Origin: Teratosphaeria epicoccoides
Lineage: Eukaryota > Ascomycota > Dothideomycetes > Mycosphaerellales > Teratosphaeriaceae
DNA: 64,000 bases
Assembly (NCBI GenBank): GCA_021401465.1
Contig: JADDMT010000027.1
Coordinates: forward strand, 273,058-337,057
Reading direction: 5' to 3'
Each line of letters starts with the position of its first letter. The first letter of the stretch is position 1. A program made the translations under genes and the position numbers. Shown in pieces: positions 20,780-29,765 of this stretch. The notes beneath the pieces are model-generated. The model had not been told where the DNA came from, searched no databases, and was given only the letters and a program-made list of their open reading frames with translations.

Positions 20780-21309
20780 GGCATGATAATGCATGGGATA
20801 AGTTGGACAGCACCCGATCACGCGGACGCCTTAGCAGAACGAGTTATGGGCTTTAGTGCGTCGGCAAACGATGTAAGTATAGTTCTTGTAGCTTGATCAG
20901 CTGTGTGCTGGCTGCGATGGCATCTGCAACTTGGATACTCAGGCACTCGAGTCAATGCATACGGTCACTTTCGTGCATTCCTAAATATCGTATGAATATT
21001 CACGTGCTGCAAAGTGGAACCATTGGAGTGAAGAGAGGACCAGGTACGGAGTGCTTGTAGGAACCGACGCGTCCCCTTTCCAGGTTTTCGAGTCGCGTCA
21101 GGTTCGTGACGCGCTTCTCGTTTCGGCCGCCCGTCGTCCTGCAGCTTGCACCGAGAGCACAACCACGGGCACCTCATCTCCCACCAGCAGCCGCATCGTC
21201 GGTCGCATTTGCATCCGAAACGGGTGTAGAGCTCGAGAAGACGAGGTGGACATGCGCGCACATTGCTGACATAACTGCGACGTTGTTGTTGCCGCCGACG
21301 AGCACCGAG
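20780..21309. promoter_or_regulatory. Upstream region of PDS5
   Basis: The PDS5 frame stays open upstream of its ATG to about 21106 without another ATG, so that part is probably untranslated leader. Nothing else is recognised. Confidence 0.35.
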
Positions 21310-24300
21310 ATGGCGCGCGCACACAATAAAGAGGCCAGCCCGGCGCAGACGGAGGCGGAACAAGCTGAAGTCTTGCAAGATGGCGGGAATGCCCTGCAAT
21401 TCGACGAGCCGCTCAACTGGCGCGCCGGCAGACCGATCGCGGTGGGCGACTTGTTACGCCGCTTGAAGACGCTGGCAGAGGAGCTGCAGTCTCTGGAGCA
21501 GGAAGATGCGCACAGGAACTCGCTCGTGCCTAAGGCACAGGAGCTCGCCAATGTGCAACTCCTGGGTCACAAAGACAAGGGCGTCAAGGCGTGGACTATG
21601 CTGTGCATTGTCGAGATGTTCAGACTGCTCGCACCGGATGCACCGTACAAGGGCGGTCAGCTGAAACAGATCTTCGATATCTTCACCAATGCAGTCGTCC
21701 CGGCACTGGCCAGCCCGTCAGACCCATACAGTCAGCAGTACCTGGCTATTTTGACATCGCTCACGACGATCAAAAGCATCGTCCTGCTCACCGACATTCC
21801 CGGCTCAGACATGCTCATCCTGAACTTGTTCAACAACTGCTTTGACGTCATGTCTGGAAGCATCAAAGGCGGCCAGGGCGAGCAGCTGCCCAAGAACGTG
21901 GAATACCACATGACCAACATGCTGTGTACGCTAGTCGATGAATGTACGGTGCTGCCGAACGGAGTCGTGGACAAAATCTTGGCCCAATTCCTACGAGCGG
22001 ATCCGAACGCGATGGTGCAAGGCTCCAAGAATGGAGAGATAGCAGCGTCGCTGGTCATTCGCGAGACGCCGCCGGCGTACAACATGGCTCGCTCAGTGTG
22101 CAACACGTGCGCCGACAAGATGAGCCGAGCGGTGGGTCAATACTTTAGCAGTGTGTTGATCGATGCGTCTGACAGCTTCACCGCATCCAACAGAGCCGGC
22201 AAGCTTAAGGGCAAGAAGCGCACTCACGATGAAAGTGATGATGAGTCCGACTCCGGTATACATACGCCACATCCCGAGCATGATCTTGCAGAGGTCGAGA
22301 AGGCTCATCGATTATTGCGCGAGCTGTGGCGCTCATCTCCCGATGTCATCCAAAACATCATCCCGCAAATGGAGGCTGAGTCGTCCGCAGAGAATGTTCA
22401 GCTTCGGACAATGGCAGTCCAGACTGTTGGTGACATGGCTGCTGGTATTGGGGCCGCAGGACTTCTGGCGCCAAATACCATGGATCCGGCTGCGTATCCT
22501 TCGCAAAGTCTGGACACATCGATGGGACCACCACACTATCAGAATGTACTCTCCACGCCAGCTGCGCCTCATGCATTTGCTTCAGTCTATCCAGCCGCAT
22601 ATCAGGCCTTCATGGATCGGCATCGAGATAAGGCACCCACAGTCCGTAGCGTATGGACGACTGCCGTCGGCCGCATCATCTTTACGTCTGGCGGTGGCAA
22701 AGGTCTTGATGCTGAGCAGGAGACTACTTTGCTACATCGCTTGTCCCAATTGCTTGTGGATCAGGACGAGAGGGTGCGCTTAGCAGCAGTACAAGCCATA
22801 GCGAGCTTCGACTTCAAGACCATCATGCAGAAGTTGGGTAGTAATGGTAGTGTGAATACCGCTGGTTCTGTGTTGGCCCATCTCGCCGACCGCATCAGAG
22901 ACGGCAAGCGCACTGTACGTGTCGCCGCACTTGAGCTCCTTGGTCGGATTTGGGGAGTCGCGGCAGGCGCCATCGCAGAAGGCGGCGAGCGTGTGCGCGA
23001 AACCCTCGGAGCAATACCGACGAAGGTCTTCATGGCCGTCTACATCAATGATCGGGAGATCAATGCTTGCGTTCAGAAGGTGCTGTTCGAATCGCTGTTG
23101 CCAATCACGTATCCCCCCATCAAGGCGAAGCCTGCGGAGAAGAACGATTCGCAACGGATGCATGAGAGTCAAGCTGGCATGAGCCATGAGGCTGCCGACC
23201 CAGATGCCATTCGCGCCGAGCGCATCCTGGTTCTAGTCCGGCATCTCGAAGCGAAAGCGAAGGACGTCTTCTTCAAGCTACAGGCCCAATCTGCTTCGAG
23301 GGCGAAGTATTTTGAGGCCTACATCACGGCATGCAACAACGTCTACGGCTCTGCATCTGATTTGGACGAATCCGAAGCTGCTGAGAAGCAATTGAATAAG
23401 CTGATGGCCGCGATTGCCGGCTTCTGCCCGGATCCAACAGTCGCCAAAGAGCATCTGGACAGATTTGCCAAACACTACGATCGTCGCAGCTACCAGCTGA
23501 TCCGGTTCTGTTACAGCCCGGAAAGCGACTACAGGAAAGTCTTCAAGGCGACCAAAGAGCTTATCAAGCGCATGGAAGATGCGCCCAGCGGCATGGCTGC
23601 AGTGCTCGAAACACTGCTTCCTCTGGTCCACGGCGCGTCGATTCTGGTGTACAACCGCAGCCATGTTCCAGCCATCATGGACTTTGCACGAACCGACGAG
23701 AAAGGTCTAGGTAGCGCAGCTCATGAGGTACTTACACAGATCTCGGCATATGCGCCCGAAGTCTTTAAGGTACACGTCCACGAGCTTTGCGAGGGTCTCA
23801 AAGGGCAAGCTCCGACTGCCAAGTCGTCAAACAATGTAACGGCTGTCAGTGAGCTCAAAGCATGCGCAGGATTTGCCCGTCGCTTCCCGGACGAGATGCC
23901 GAGAGACAGGGATTTCTTCAAGGCGATGACTGCATTCGCGAAATATGGCAGCCCGCCTGAAGCAGCCAAGCATGCGGTGACTGTCATTGTCAGCTCTGCA
24001 GACAAGCGTGAAATGTACATCAGAGACATTCTGAAGTACGGCTTGACCAATTATGAATACGGCGCCGAGAGCTTCCTCTCGCGGCTTGCCGCCATCAGCC
24101 AGCTTCGCTTGATTGCCAACAAGGAGACCGAGGACCACACAGAGGAGATCATGGAAATTGCCGTGAGCAAGATCTTGATGGGCATCAAGACTCTGGCCGA
24201 CGAAGACGACCCAGAGTGGAAAGAAGAAGTCGACGATGGTCTTTGCGCTAAGCTGTGGGCCCTGCGAATTCTGGTCAACGGCCTTCGCGGAGCTGAGACG

Positions 24301-26409
24301 TCCGGCGATGCGAACGAGGCAAAGGAGACCATTGGCGAAGATGCAACCAAGGTCTACAGACTGTTGAACACGATCATCGCGTGCGACGGCGGTCTCGATG
24401 AGACTGATGCACAGCCCAAGTACTACCGTGCACATCTTCGCCTCGCTGCTGCTAATCAGCTCCTGAAGCTGTCCTGCATCAGAGCCACCGACCAAATGTT
24501 GACTCCACTCGACTTTACAGCTCTGTCGAAAGTCTGCCAGGATCAGCTGCCGGACGTTAGGGCTGGTTTCGCGAAGACATTGAAGAAGTATCTGGGCAAA
24601 GGAAGGCTGCCAAATCGCTTCTACGCCTTGACGTTCCTGTACGCATGGGAGCCGCATAAGCCAACCAGGGAGTCCATGACGACCTGGCTGAAGTCGCGTG
24701 CAGCGCTTTCCGCCAAGCAGAAGGATACTGTCATGGAATCTGTATTCGCGCGATTTCTTAGCTTGTTGGCACATCACCAGGATTTCTCGGTGGAGGAAGG
24801 CGACCTTGAGGACACGGCGCAGTACATCATGTTCTATCTGAAAAACGTCGCGACTCAGGACAATATAGCATTGATCTACCACATCGCCCAGCGTCTGAAG
24901 AATGTGGAAGATGGCATCGCCCCAGATAAGAGTGACAATCTGTACGTTATTTCCGACTTAGCTGAGGGCATAATTCGCAGCTTTGTTGAGATACAACACT
25001 GGTCGCTCCAGCTCTACTCTGGCAAGGTGCGCCTGCCGACCGGCATTTTTGCACCGTTGTCAAGCCATGATCTGGCCCAAGATATTGGGAAGACACGGTA
25101 TTTACCCGAGAGCTTTGATGAGGAACGCATTGAACACTTGGTCAAGCAAAGCATGCGCAACAAGAAACGCAAGTCGGACAATGCTTCGAATCAGCCCGCG
25201 AAGAAAGTGAAGTCTGAGGGCGAGAAGCCGAGGAAGAAGGCAGCGGTCAAAGCACCAAAAGCGCCAAAGACGCCCAAGCCAGCCAAGGCGCCCAAGAAGA
25301 TTGCCGATGCTGTGCCATCTTCAGACAGACGTCGGAGTGCTCGTGCCTCAAACGCCAAGAACTACATTGAAGACGAAAGTGACGAAGGCGTCGACGAGGA
25401 CGATGTCGCTGAGTGGCGTTACGAGGATGAAGATGAATTGGATGAGGGCGATTCAAACAAGGAGAACCACCACACTAGTTCAACGCCACCCACGAGTGAT
25501 CCCACAACTGCTGTATTGCCTGCGAAGAGGAAGAAGGTCCAGGATGATGCGATCCCGGCTGCTGAGGAGGATCCCATTGAAGAGGCGACGACGGATGCGG
25601 GCGAGGTTGTTGAAGAGGCTCCGAACAAGAAAGGTAGCAGAGCAAGCAAAGCTGAGAATTTGGCGAGCAAAGCATCCGCCGGTAGACCCAAGAAGACTTC
25701 CACCGCTGCTGACGAGTTTGTTCTTCCGGACGACGAGCCTGCTTCTGTGGAGCTCACGTCGGCTAAGAAAAGTCGAAGTGGACCTCAGAAAGCTTCAGTC
25801 GCCCCAGACGAATTTGAAATCCCTGCCGATGAAACTGCTGATCATGTTACTTGGTCTGCGAAGAAGGGTCGTAGCCGACCCAGCAAGGGCCAAGTCACGG
25901 CGGGAGAAATCGCCATGCCCTACGATGAGCCTTCCACGGAGACCGCACGAGCCACCGAGAGAGGTCGTGGCAAGCCGAAGCAGCCTCCTCGAGAAGTCGA
26001 GGAGCAGCAAGCACTCGGAGAGGAGGAGGCCGAAGCCGCTGAGGCCTCCACCCCCGAAACAGGCCGCGGTCGGAAGAAAGTCTCGGCAGCGAAGGACGAG
26101 TTCAAAGTGCCGGAGCAAGAGGAACTAGCTGCTGGGCCATCGTGCGCCAAGGAGGGCGGAACTCGGTCGAAGAAGGTCTCTACGACTGTCGACGAGTTCG
26201 ACTTCCCAGATGAGGATAATGAGCCTGCGGCTGAAGTCTCGAAAGCCTCCAAGAAAGGCCGCGGAAAACCGAGAAAGGCAGTCGCAGCAGCCGATCCGGA
26301 TGCGCCTACCGGCCAGGGCGCTGCTGCTGTGTCAAAGAAAAGTGCTGCAGCGCAAGCAAAGGCCGGCGCCGCACAGAAGGGTACGCGGTCGAGAAGGGCT
26401 GCGAAGTGA
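21310..26409 (+). CDS. PDS5: Sister-chromatid cohesion protein Pds5
   Basis: Pds5 is the HEAT-repeat cohesin regulator that binds Scc1 and Wapl and controls maintenance and release of cohesion. One uninterrupted exon of 1699 residues from the first ATG, at 21310. N-terminal LNWRAGRPIAVGDLLRRLK leads into helical repeats, with conserved LLGHKDKGVKAWTMLCIVEM and DIPGSDMLILNLFNNCFDVM, and later DERVRLAAVQAIASFDF. HEAT-like helices continue to about residue 1250. The last 400 or so residues are disordered, charged and Lys/Glu/Ala-rich, with degenerate repeats built around DEF-x-x-P-x-(D/E)-(D/E) followed by a basic KKGR or RGKP element, suggestive of AT-hook-like DNA contacts. The length exceeds the yeast proteins mainly because of this tail. 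It is convergent with the Est1-like gene. Confidence 0.95.
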   Translation: MARAHNKEASPAQTEAEQAEVLQDGGNALQFDEPLNWRAGRPIAVGDLLRRLKTLAEELQSLEQEDAHRNSLVPKAQELANVQLLGHKDKGVKAWTMLCIVEMFRLLAPDAPYKGGQLKQIFDIFTNAVVPALASPSDPYSQQYLAILTSLTTIKSIVLLTDIPGSDMLILNLFNNCFDVMSGSIKGGQGEQLPKNVEYHMTNMLCTLVDECTVLPNGVVDKILAQFLRADPNAMVQGSKNGEIAASLVIRETPPAYNMARSVCNTCADKMSRAVGQYFSSVLIDASDSFTASNRAGKLKGKKRTHDESDDESDSGIHTPHPEHDLAEVEKAHRLLRELWRSSPDVIQNIIPQMEAESSAENVQLRTMAVQTVGDMAAGIGAAGLLAPNTMDPAAYPSQSLDTSMGPPHYQNVLSTPAAPHAFASVYPAAYQAFMDRHRDKAPTVRSVWTTAVGRIIFTSGGGKGLDAEQETTLLHRLSQLLVDQDERVRLAAVQAIASFDFKTIMQKLGSNGSVNTAGSVLAHLADRIRDGKRTVRVAALELLGRIWGVAAGAIAEGGERVRETLGAIPTKVFMAVYINDREINACVQKVLFESLLPITYPPIKAKPAEKNDSQRMHESQAGMSHEAADPDAIRAERILVLVRHLEAKAKDVFFKLQAQSASRAKYFEAYITACNNVYGSASDLDESEAAEKQLNKLMAAIAGFCPDPTVAKEHLDRFAKHYDRRSYQLIRFCYSPESDYRKVFKATKELIKRMEDAPSGMAAVLETLLPLVHGASILVYNRSHVPAIMDFARTDEKGLGSAAHEVLTQISAYAPEVFKVHVHELCEGLKGQAPTAKSSNNVTAVSELKACAGFARRFPDEMPRDRDFFKAMTAFAKYGSPPEAAKHAVTVIVSSADKREMYIRDILKYGLTNYEYGAESFLSRLAAISQLRLIANKETEDHTEEIMEIAVSKILMGIKTLADEDDPEWKEEVDDGLCAKLWALRILVNGLRGAETSGDANEAKETIGEDATKVYRLLNTIIACDGGLDETDAQPKYYRAHLRLAAANQLLKLSCIRATDQMLTPLDFTALSKVCQDQLPDVRAGFAKTLKKYLGKGRLPNRFYALTFLYAWEPHKPTRESMTTWLKSRAALSAKQKDTVMESVFARFLSLLAHHQDFSVEEGDLEDTAQYIMFYLKNVATQDNIALIYHIAQRLKNVEDGIAPDKSDNLYVISDLAEGIIRSFVEIQHWSLQLYSGKVRLPTGIFAPLSSHDLAQDIGKTRYLPESFDEERIEHLVKQSMRNKKRKSDNASNQPAKKVKSEGEKPRKKAAVKAPKAPKTPKPAKAPKKIADAVPSSDRRRSARASNAKNYIEDESDEGVDEDDVAEWRYEDEDELDEGDSNKENHHTSSTPPTSDPTTAVLPAKRKKVQDDAIPAAEEDPIEEATTDAGEVVEEAPNKKGSRASKAENLASKASAGRPKKTSTAADEFVLPDDEPASVELTSAKKSRSGPQKASVAPDEFEIPADETADHVTWSAKKGRSRPSKGQVTAGEIAMPYDEPSTETARATERGRGKPKQPPREVEEQQALGEEEAEAAEASTPETGRGRKKVSAAKDEFKVPEQEELAAGPSCAKEGGTRSKKVSTTVDEFDFPDEDNEPAAEVSKASKKGRGKPRKAVAAADPDAPTGQGAAAVSKKSAAAQAKAGAAQKGTRSRRAAK
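25690..26270 (+). repeat. Degenerate repeats encoding DEFxxPxDE plus basic motif in the Pds5 tail
   Basis: The translated tail repeats ADEFVLPDDE, PDEFEIPADE, AGEIAMPYDE, KDEFKVPEQE and VDEFDFPDED, each followed or preceded by KKGR, RGKP or RPKK-like basic clusters. Spacing is uneven (roughly 35-70 residues). The DNA copies have diverged, so this is old protein-level repetition rather than a fresh microsatellite. Confidence 0.75.
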
Positions 26410-27290
26410 GTTAGAGACGACACGAAAGGAGTCTACACATCGAGAACAAGGCTAGAGTGGTGAAAAAGCATGATACCAGTGTGGATGTACGCGCGCGATA
26501 CCCTATCATCTTCTGCGATTGCTCTCATACACGCGAACGATGGTCGAATCAGTGCATACCTAGCCTCTGATGCAGCTTGTTTGTCAGTGCGATCTTACGG
26601 GCAAAAGCGATGGCGTTTGCGGGTTGAGGAAGGTGGCAGTGTACGGTTTCGGGAGACAATGTGAGCGTTCGCAGACTTGAGCATAGCATACTATAGTACA
26701 GCGTCGCTGCACATAAGATGCCATGACCGCAGTGCGGAAGTTCGAACATGTGTCGAAGTCCGTGAGGCGATTGGCAACGACTATTGTTGATCCGTGCATG
26801 CAGTGCGAGCTCAAGCTGTGCGCCGGTCGAGTGTTTAGATCGCTGCTTGATACGGTAGAGCGCCACGCCCATGGTGAGCCTTGAGTGAGTCGGATGTGCC
26901 ATCGGGAAACATATACTGTGTGTCAGTAGATTGAGTGGTCTCACAGGCGTTGGTAGAAATTCATGTACAAGAACCAAGGAGCTACCTACGTAATGGTCTC
27001 GACCGCATCCAGCGCCAACACAGCTCAGCATCCGAGGATGCAGACATCCTGAAAGCATCAAATCTTTCGGCTCGCGCTATGGCTGCAGCGCCTGCTGGTG
27101 TTCGCCACTGGATTGAACGCTTGCAGTGCTCCTTTTCAATTAGTATACTCTCGCGTCGAGGGCACCTCCCCAACTCTCCTGCTGGTCGAGACTTGACAGT
27201 CTGACTGAGCAATATTTTTTATAAAGGTTTCCGCCATGCTGCACAATAGTTCAGACCAATTTCAGACGCTTTTGATTAATTTATGGATCA
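26410..27290. other. Intergenic tail-to-tail spacer
   Basis: This 880 bp lies between the convergent PDS5 and Est1-like genes. Open frames are short or overlap on both strands. No motif, RNA gene or repeat is seen. Confidence 0.4.
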
Positions 27291-29765
27291 TCACAGTTCC
27301 CAGTCCATGACGTTCTCGTTCTCTCCCACGATACGAACGGTGGCGACGTCGACCGCACGCCGGGACGCCCGGGTGGTTCTCTTCTTTGACTTCTTGCTGG
27401 GAGACGAAGGAGGTGGCGAGCTCCGCTTGGACTGTTTGTTTCCGGGCCTTGGAGACGGCAGCGGCTTCGGTGAGCTTGGCTCGCTAACGTGGACAAAGTC
27501 TCCGTCCGACGATGACGATGCTTGTGGACTGTTGGAGGATGGCATCGACTCTGTCGCGTGCAGCGAAGTACTTGCAGGCTCCTCACACGTTTGGCCAACG
27601 GCCGTCTCTGGCGCAAATCCGGCCTTGGCAGTCAGGACAGCATTAGCGACGGCAAAAGTGCCATTCACGTGGTCATACGACAGATAGTCGGTCTCCTGTG
27701 ACAAGTCAGCCAGTCGCATCTCGTACCAAGAAGCATGGAAACAACTCACAAACGCCATACGCAACGCCCAGTACAGCACTCTCTCCTCCCTCTGCTTAGT
27801 GGTGGCTGCAGTCTCGATGGCTCTCGAGTGCTCATCAACATCTTCGTCGAACCATTTGGCACAGAAGAAATTCTTCGCCCAAACGAGGCCTCGCACATGA
27901 TAGTCTTCCGGCAATGCTTTGCATAAACTCTTCTCGCGACCATCACTGTCTGGCTCCAACCAAATGCGCGCTTCTGCGCACTGCTTCACCCGTGCTGTGA
28001 TGGGTCGAAGGCCTGCCAGGGTGGTAAGGAAAGTCACCAGCTGGCCCCATTGTACACTTTGGAGCAATTTGGACGTATGCTGATCGGTCGGGTGCGCAAC
28101 ACGGGTAAGACTGTGCAGAAAGCCGAGCATTGTGTGCAGGAAAGGCAAAACCTCTTTCATGGATTTTGCGTCTGAGTGAACTCGCAATGCTGTGTGCAAG
28201 GATAGGAGGGTTGCATCCCTCGCAAAGGCAAGCAGCGTCGATGGTGAAGTCGCGACCGCTGGCTGTGCTGACCAAGTCTCGGCCCGCTCGGTGCACGACG
28301 AGTCCTCTTGCCACGATGCACGGTCGAATATTCGGCGCAGCATGTTCGAAGGTGAGCCAAATTCGAAGAGAGCAGAGATGTTCGTAATGGCCAACGGCAC
28401 ACCGCAGGGAGTCCATCTGAATGTGCCAGCTTTCGCAAAGGTCGCAACGAGCTTGTTGTAAGTAGATTGAAGCTCGACCACCGGCTGGCCAACGACTAGC
28501 TGAGCGTGAAAGCGGCAGAATATAGCCTCCACCAGATTTTCGCTTGACCTCTGTAGCAGGCCGTCGTCGACAATGACCTCGCACAACGTCCTCATGGAGC
28601 CCATTGCATTGAAAAAAACCACCTGACTGGTCAGACTCTTGCCGTAACACGCAAACTTTTTCAGGCCCGGGCGCTCCAGTATTCCAAGATGATGATACAA
28701 GCGACCAATTTCAGGATTGCGGTCTGCACCCTTGGTGTACCATGACGCAGCCATACTACGCCATTGCGAATGAGTCTCGCGCTCCTCTTCGATGGCCATG
28801 CGATATCTTGCCAGATCACCTAGGCATTCGATCCACGTGTCCGTAAAGCTGGGAACAGTCTCGTACAGCAAGGCCATCATCTGATACGCCAAGTATATGA
28901 AGACGGGCATATGTTCTTGAGACTCCGGCCCGCGGTGCCTGAGGACTTCCAGGAATGCATGAATCCCGTGCTTCCACATCCGGGCGGGCATTGAGTATTT
29001 GGCTGCAAGACCTCGCAATGCTTCGGTAGCAGATGGATGCTGCGTCGCCATCAGGAAGTCATGGTGTTCGTATAGCAGGGTGCGGTGGAGTGCGATCAGA
29101 GCTTGCCATTGTTCTGGTGTCAGCGGCGACTTGGCCTCTGATTGTGCCGCGTCGATGTTAATACATTTAGTCTCGACGGTAACGAGCCCAGCATATATTC
29201 CTTTGATCTCGGTCTCCAGTTGTTCTTGCGAGATAGGAGACGACTCGGGCTGCAATATCATTCCGGGCCATCGAACGCCGGCCGGTATGACTTTGACGTC
29301 TTTCGTGATTGCATTCGAGTCCTCTGTGTTAGCCCGAGAAGGTGGCCCACTTCCATAACCGGAGTCACGCGGCTGCATGTCGTATTGCTGTCGCTGCCCC
29401 GGGCTATGGAGCGCTTCAGGTAGCCCTTCCACTTCGCCATGACCACTTATACGACCATGTCTTGGAGGGCAGATATTTCCTGCGCCTCGTCTCGACTTTA
29501 AGGCAAGCGAAGCACGAGAGCCTCGCAAAGCAGCGGCATGTCTAACCCCCGCGCCAGGCTGACGTGCGAAGGCACGAGTCGCAGAGTTCCTGCCCCTAGG
29601 TCCTGCGATTCCACGGGGACAACCACGCTTGCTGGGACGAACTTCATCTGCACGAGACGTATCAGAAACTTGCCACACGACTCCTGCGGGAGAGAAAGAC
29701 CTGCTACACTTACTACCTGTTGGAGATTCTAGAGGCGTATATGCAACGTTTGCATTGTTGTTCAT
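27291..29765 (-). CDS. Est1/SMG7-like helical-repeat protein
   Basis: Proteins of this kind in filamentous fungi carry an Est1-like (telomerase-associating, nonsense-mediated-decay-like) DNA/RNA-binding region. I base the call on the segment YAGLVTVETKCINID, LTPEQWQALIALHRTLLYEH, then EALRGLAAKYSMPARMWKHG and the tetratricopeptide-like ASWYTKGADRNPEIGRLYHH-LGILERPG. The frame opens at a GTG, so I use the ATG at 29765 (MNNNANVAYTPLESP). A 54-nt segment at 27696-27749 has GTGAGT, CTGAC and TCACAG and is a multiple of three, so it is probably an intron that leaves the frame open. Removing it gives about 806 residues. The N-terminal 150 residues and the Ser/Pro/Lys-rich end are low complexity. 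The exact role (telomere, RNA decay or other) cannot be told from sequence. Confidence 0.7.
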   Translation of the reverse strand: MNNNANVAYTPLESPTGSKCSRSFSPAGVVWQVSDTSRADEVRPSKRGCPRGIAGPRGRNSATRAFARQPGAGVRHAAALRGSRASLALKSRRGAGNICPPRHGRISGHGEVEGLPEALHSPGQRQQYDMQPRDSGYGSGPPSRANTEDSNAITKDVKVIPAGVRWPGMILQPESSPISQEQLETEIKGIYAGLVTVETKCINIDAAQSEAKSPLTPEQWQALIALHRTLLYEHHDFLMATQHPSATEALRGLAAKYSMPARMWKHGIHAFLEVLRHRGPESQEHMPVFIYLAYQMMALLYETVPSFTDTWIECLGDLARYRMAIEEERETHSQWRSMAASWYTKGADRNPEIGRLYHHLGILERPGLKKFACYGKSLTSQVVFFNAMGSMRTLCEVIVDDGLLQRSSENLVEAIFCRFHAQLVVGQPVVELQSTYNKLVATFAKAGTFRWTPCGVPLAITNISALFEFGSPSNMLRRIFDRASWQEDSSCTERAETWSAQPAVATSPSTLLAFARDATLLSLHTALRVHSDAKSMKEVLPFLHTMLGFLHSLTRVAHPTDQHTSKLLQSVQWGQLVTFLTTLAGLRPITARVKQCAEARIWLEPDSDGREKSLCKALPEDYHVRGLVWAKNFFCAKWFDEDVDEHSRAIETAATTKQREERVLYWALRMAFVSCFHASWYEMRLADLSQETDYLSYDHVNGTFAVANAVLTAKAGFAPETAVGQTCEEPASTSLHATESMPSSNSPQASSSSDGDFVHVSEPSSPKPLPSPRPGNKQSKRSSPPPSSPSKKSKKRTTRASRRAVDVATVRIVGENENVMDWEL

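Noticed and set aside
21106..21309. 68-codon upstream extension of the PDS5 frame
   Set aside because: It begins with GTG, has no ATG and lacks Pds5-like sequence; the ATG at 21310 is used instead.
23827..24882. 351-codon antisense frame inside PDS5
   Set aside because: Shadow of a long HEAT-repeat coding exon, without domain features.
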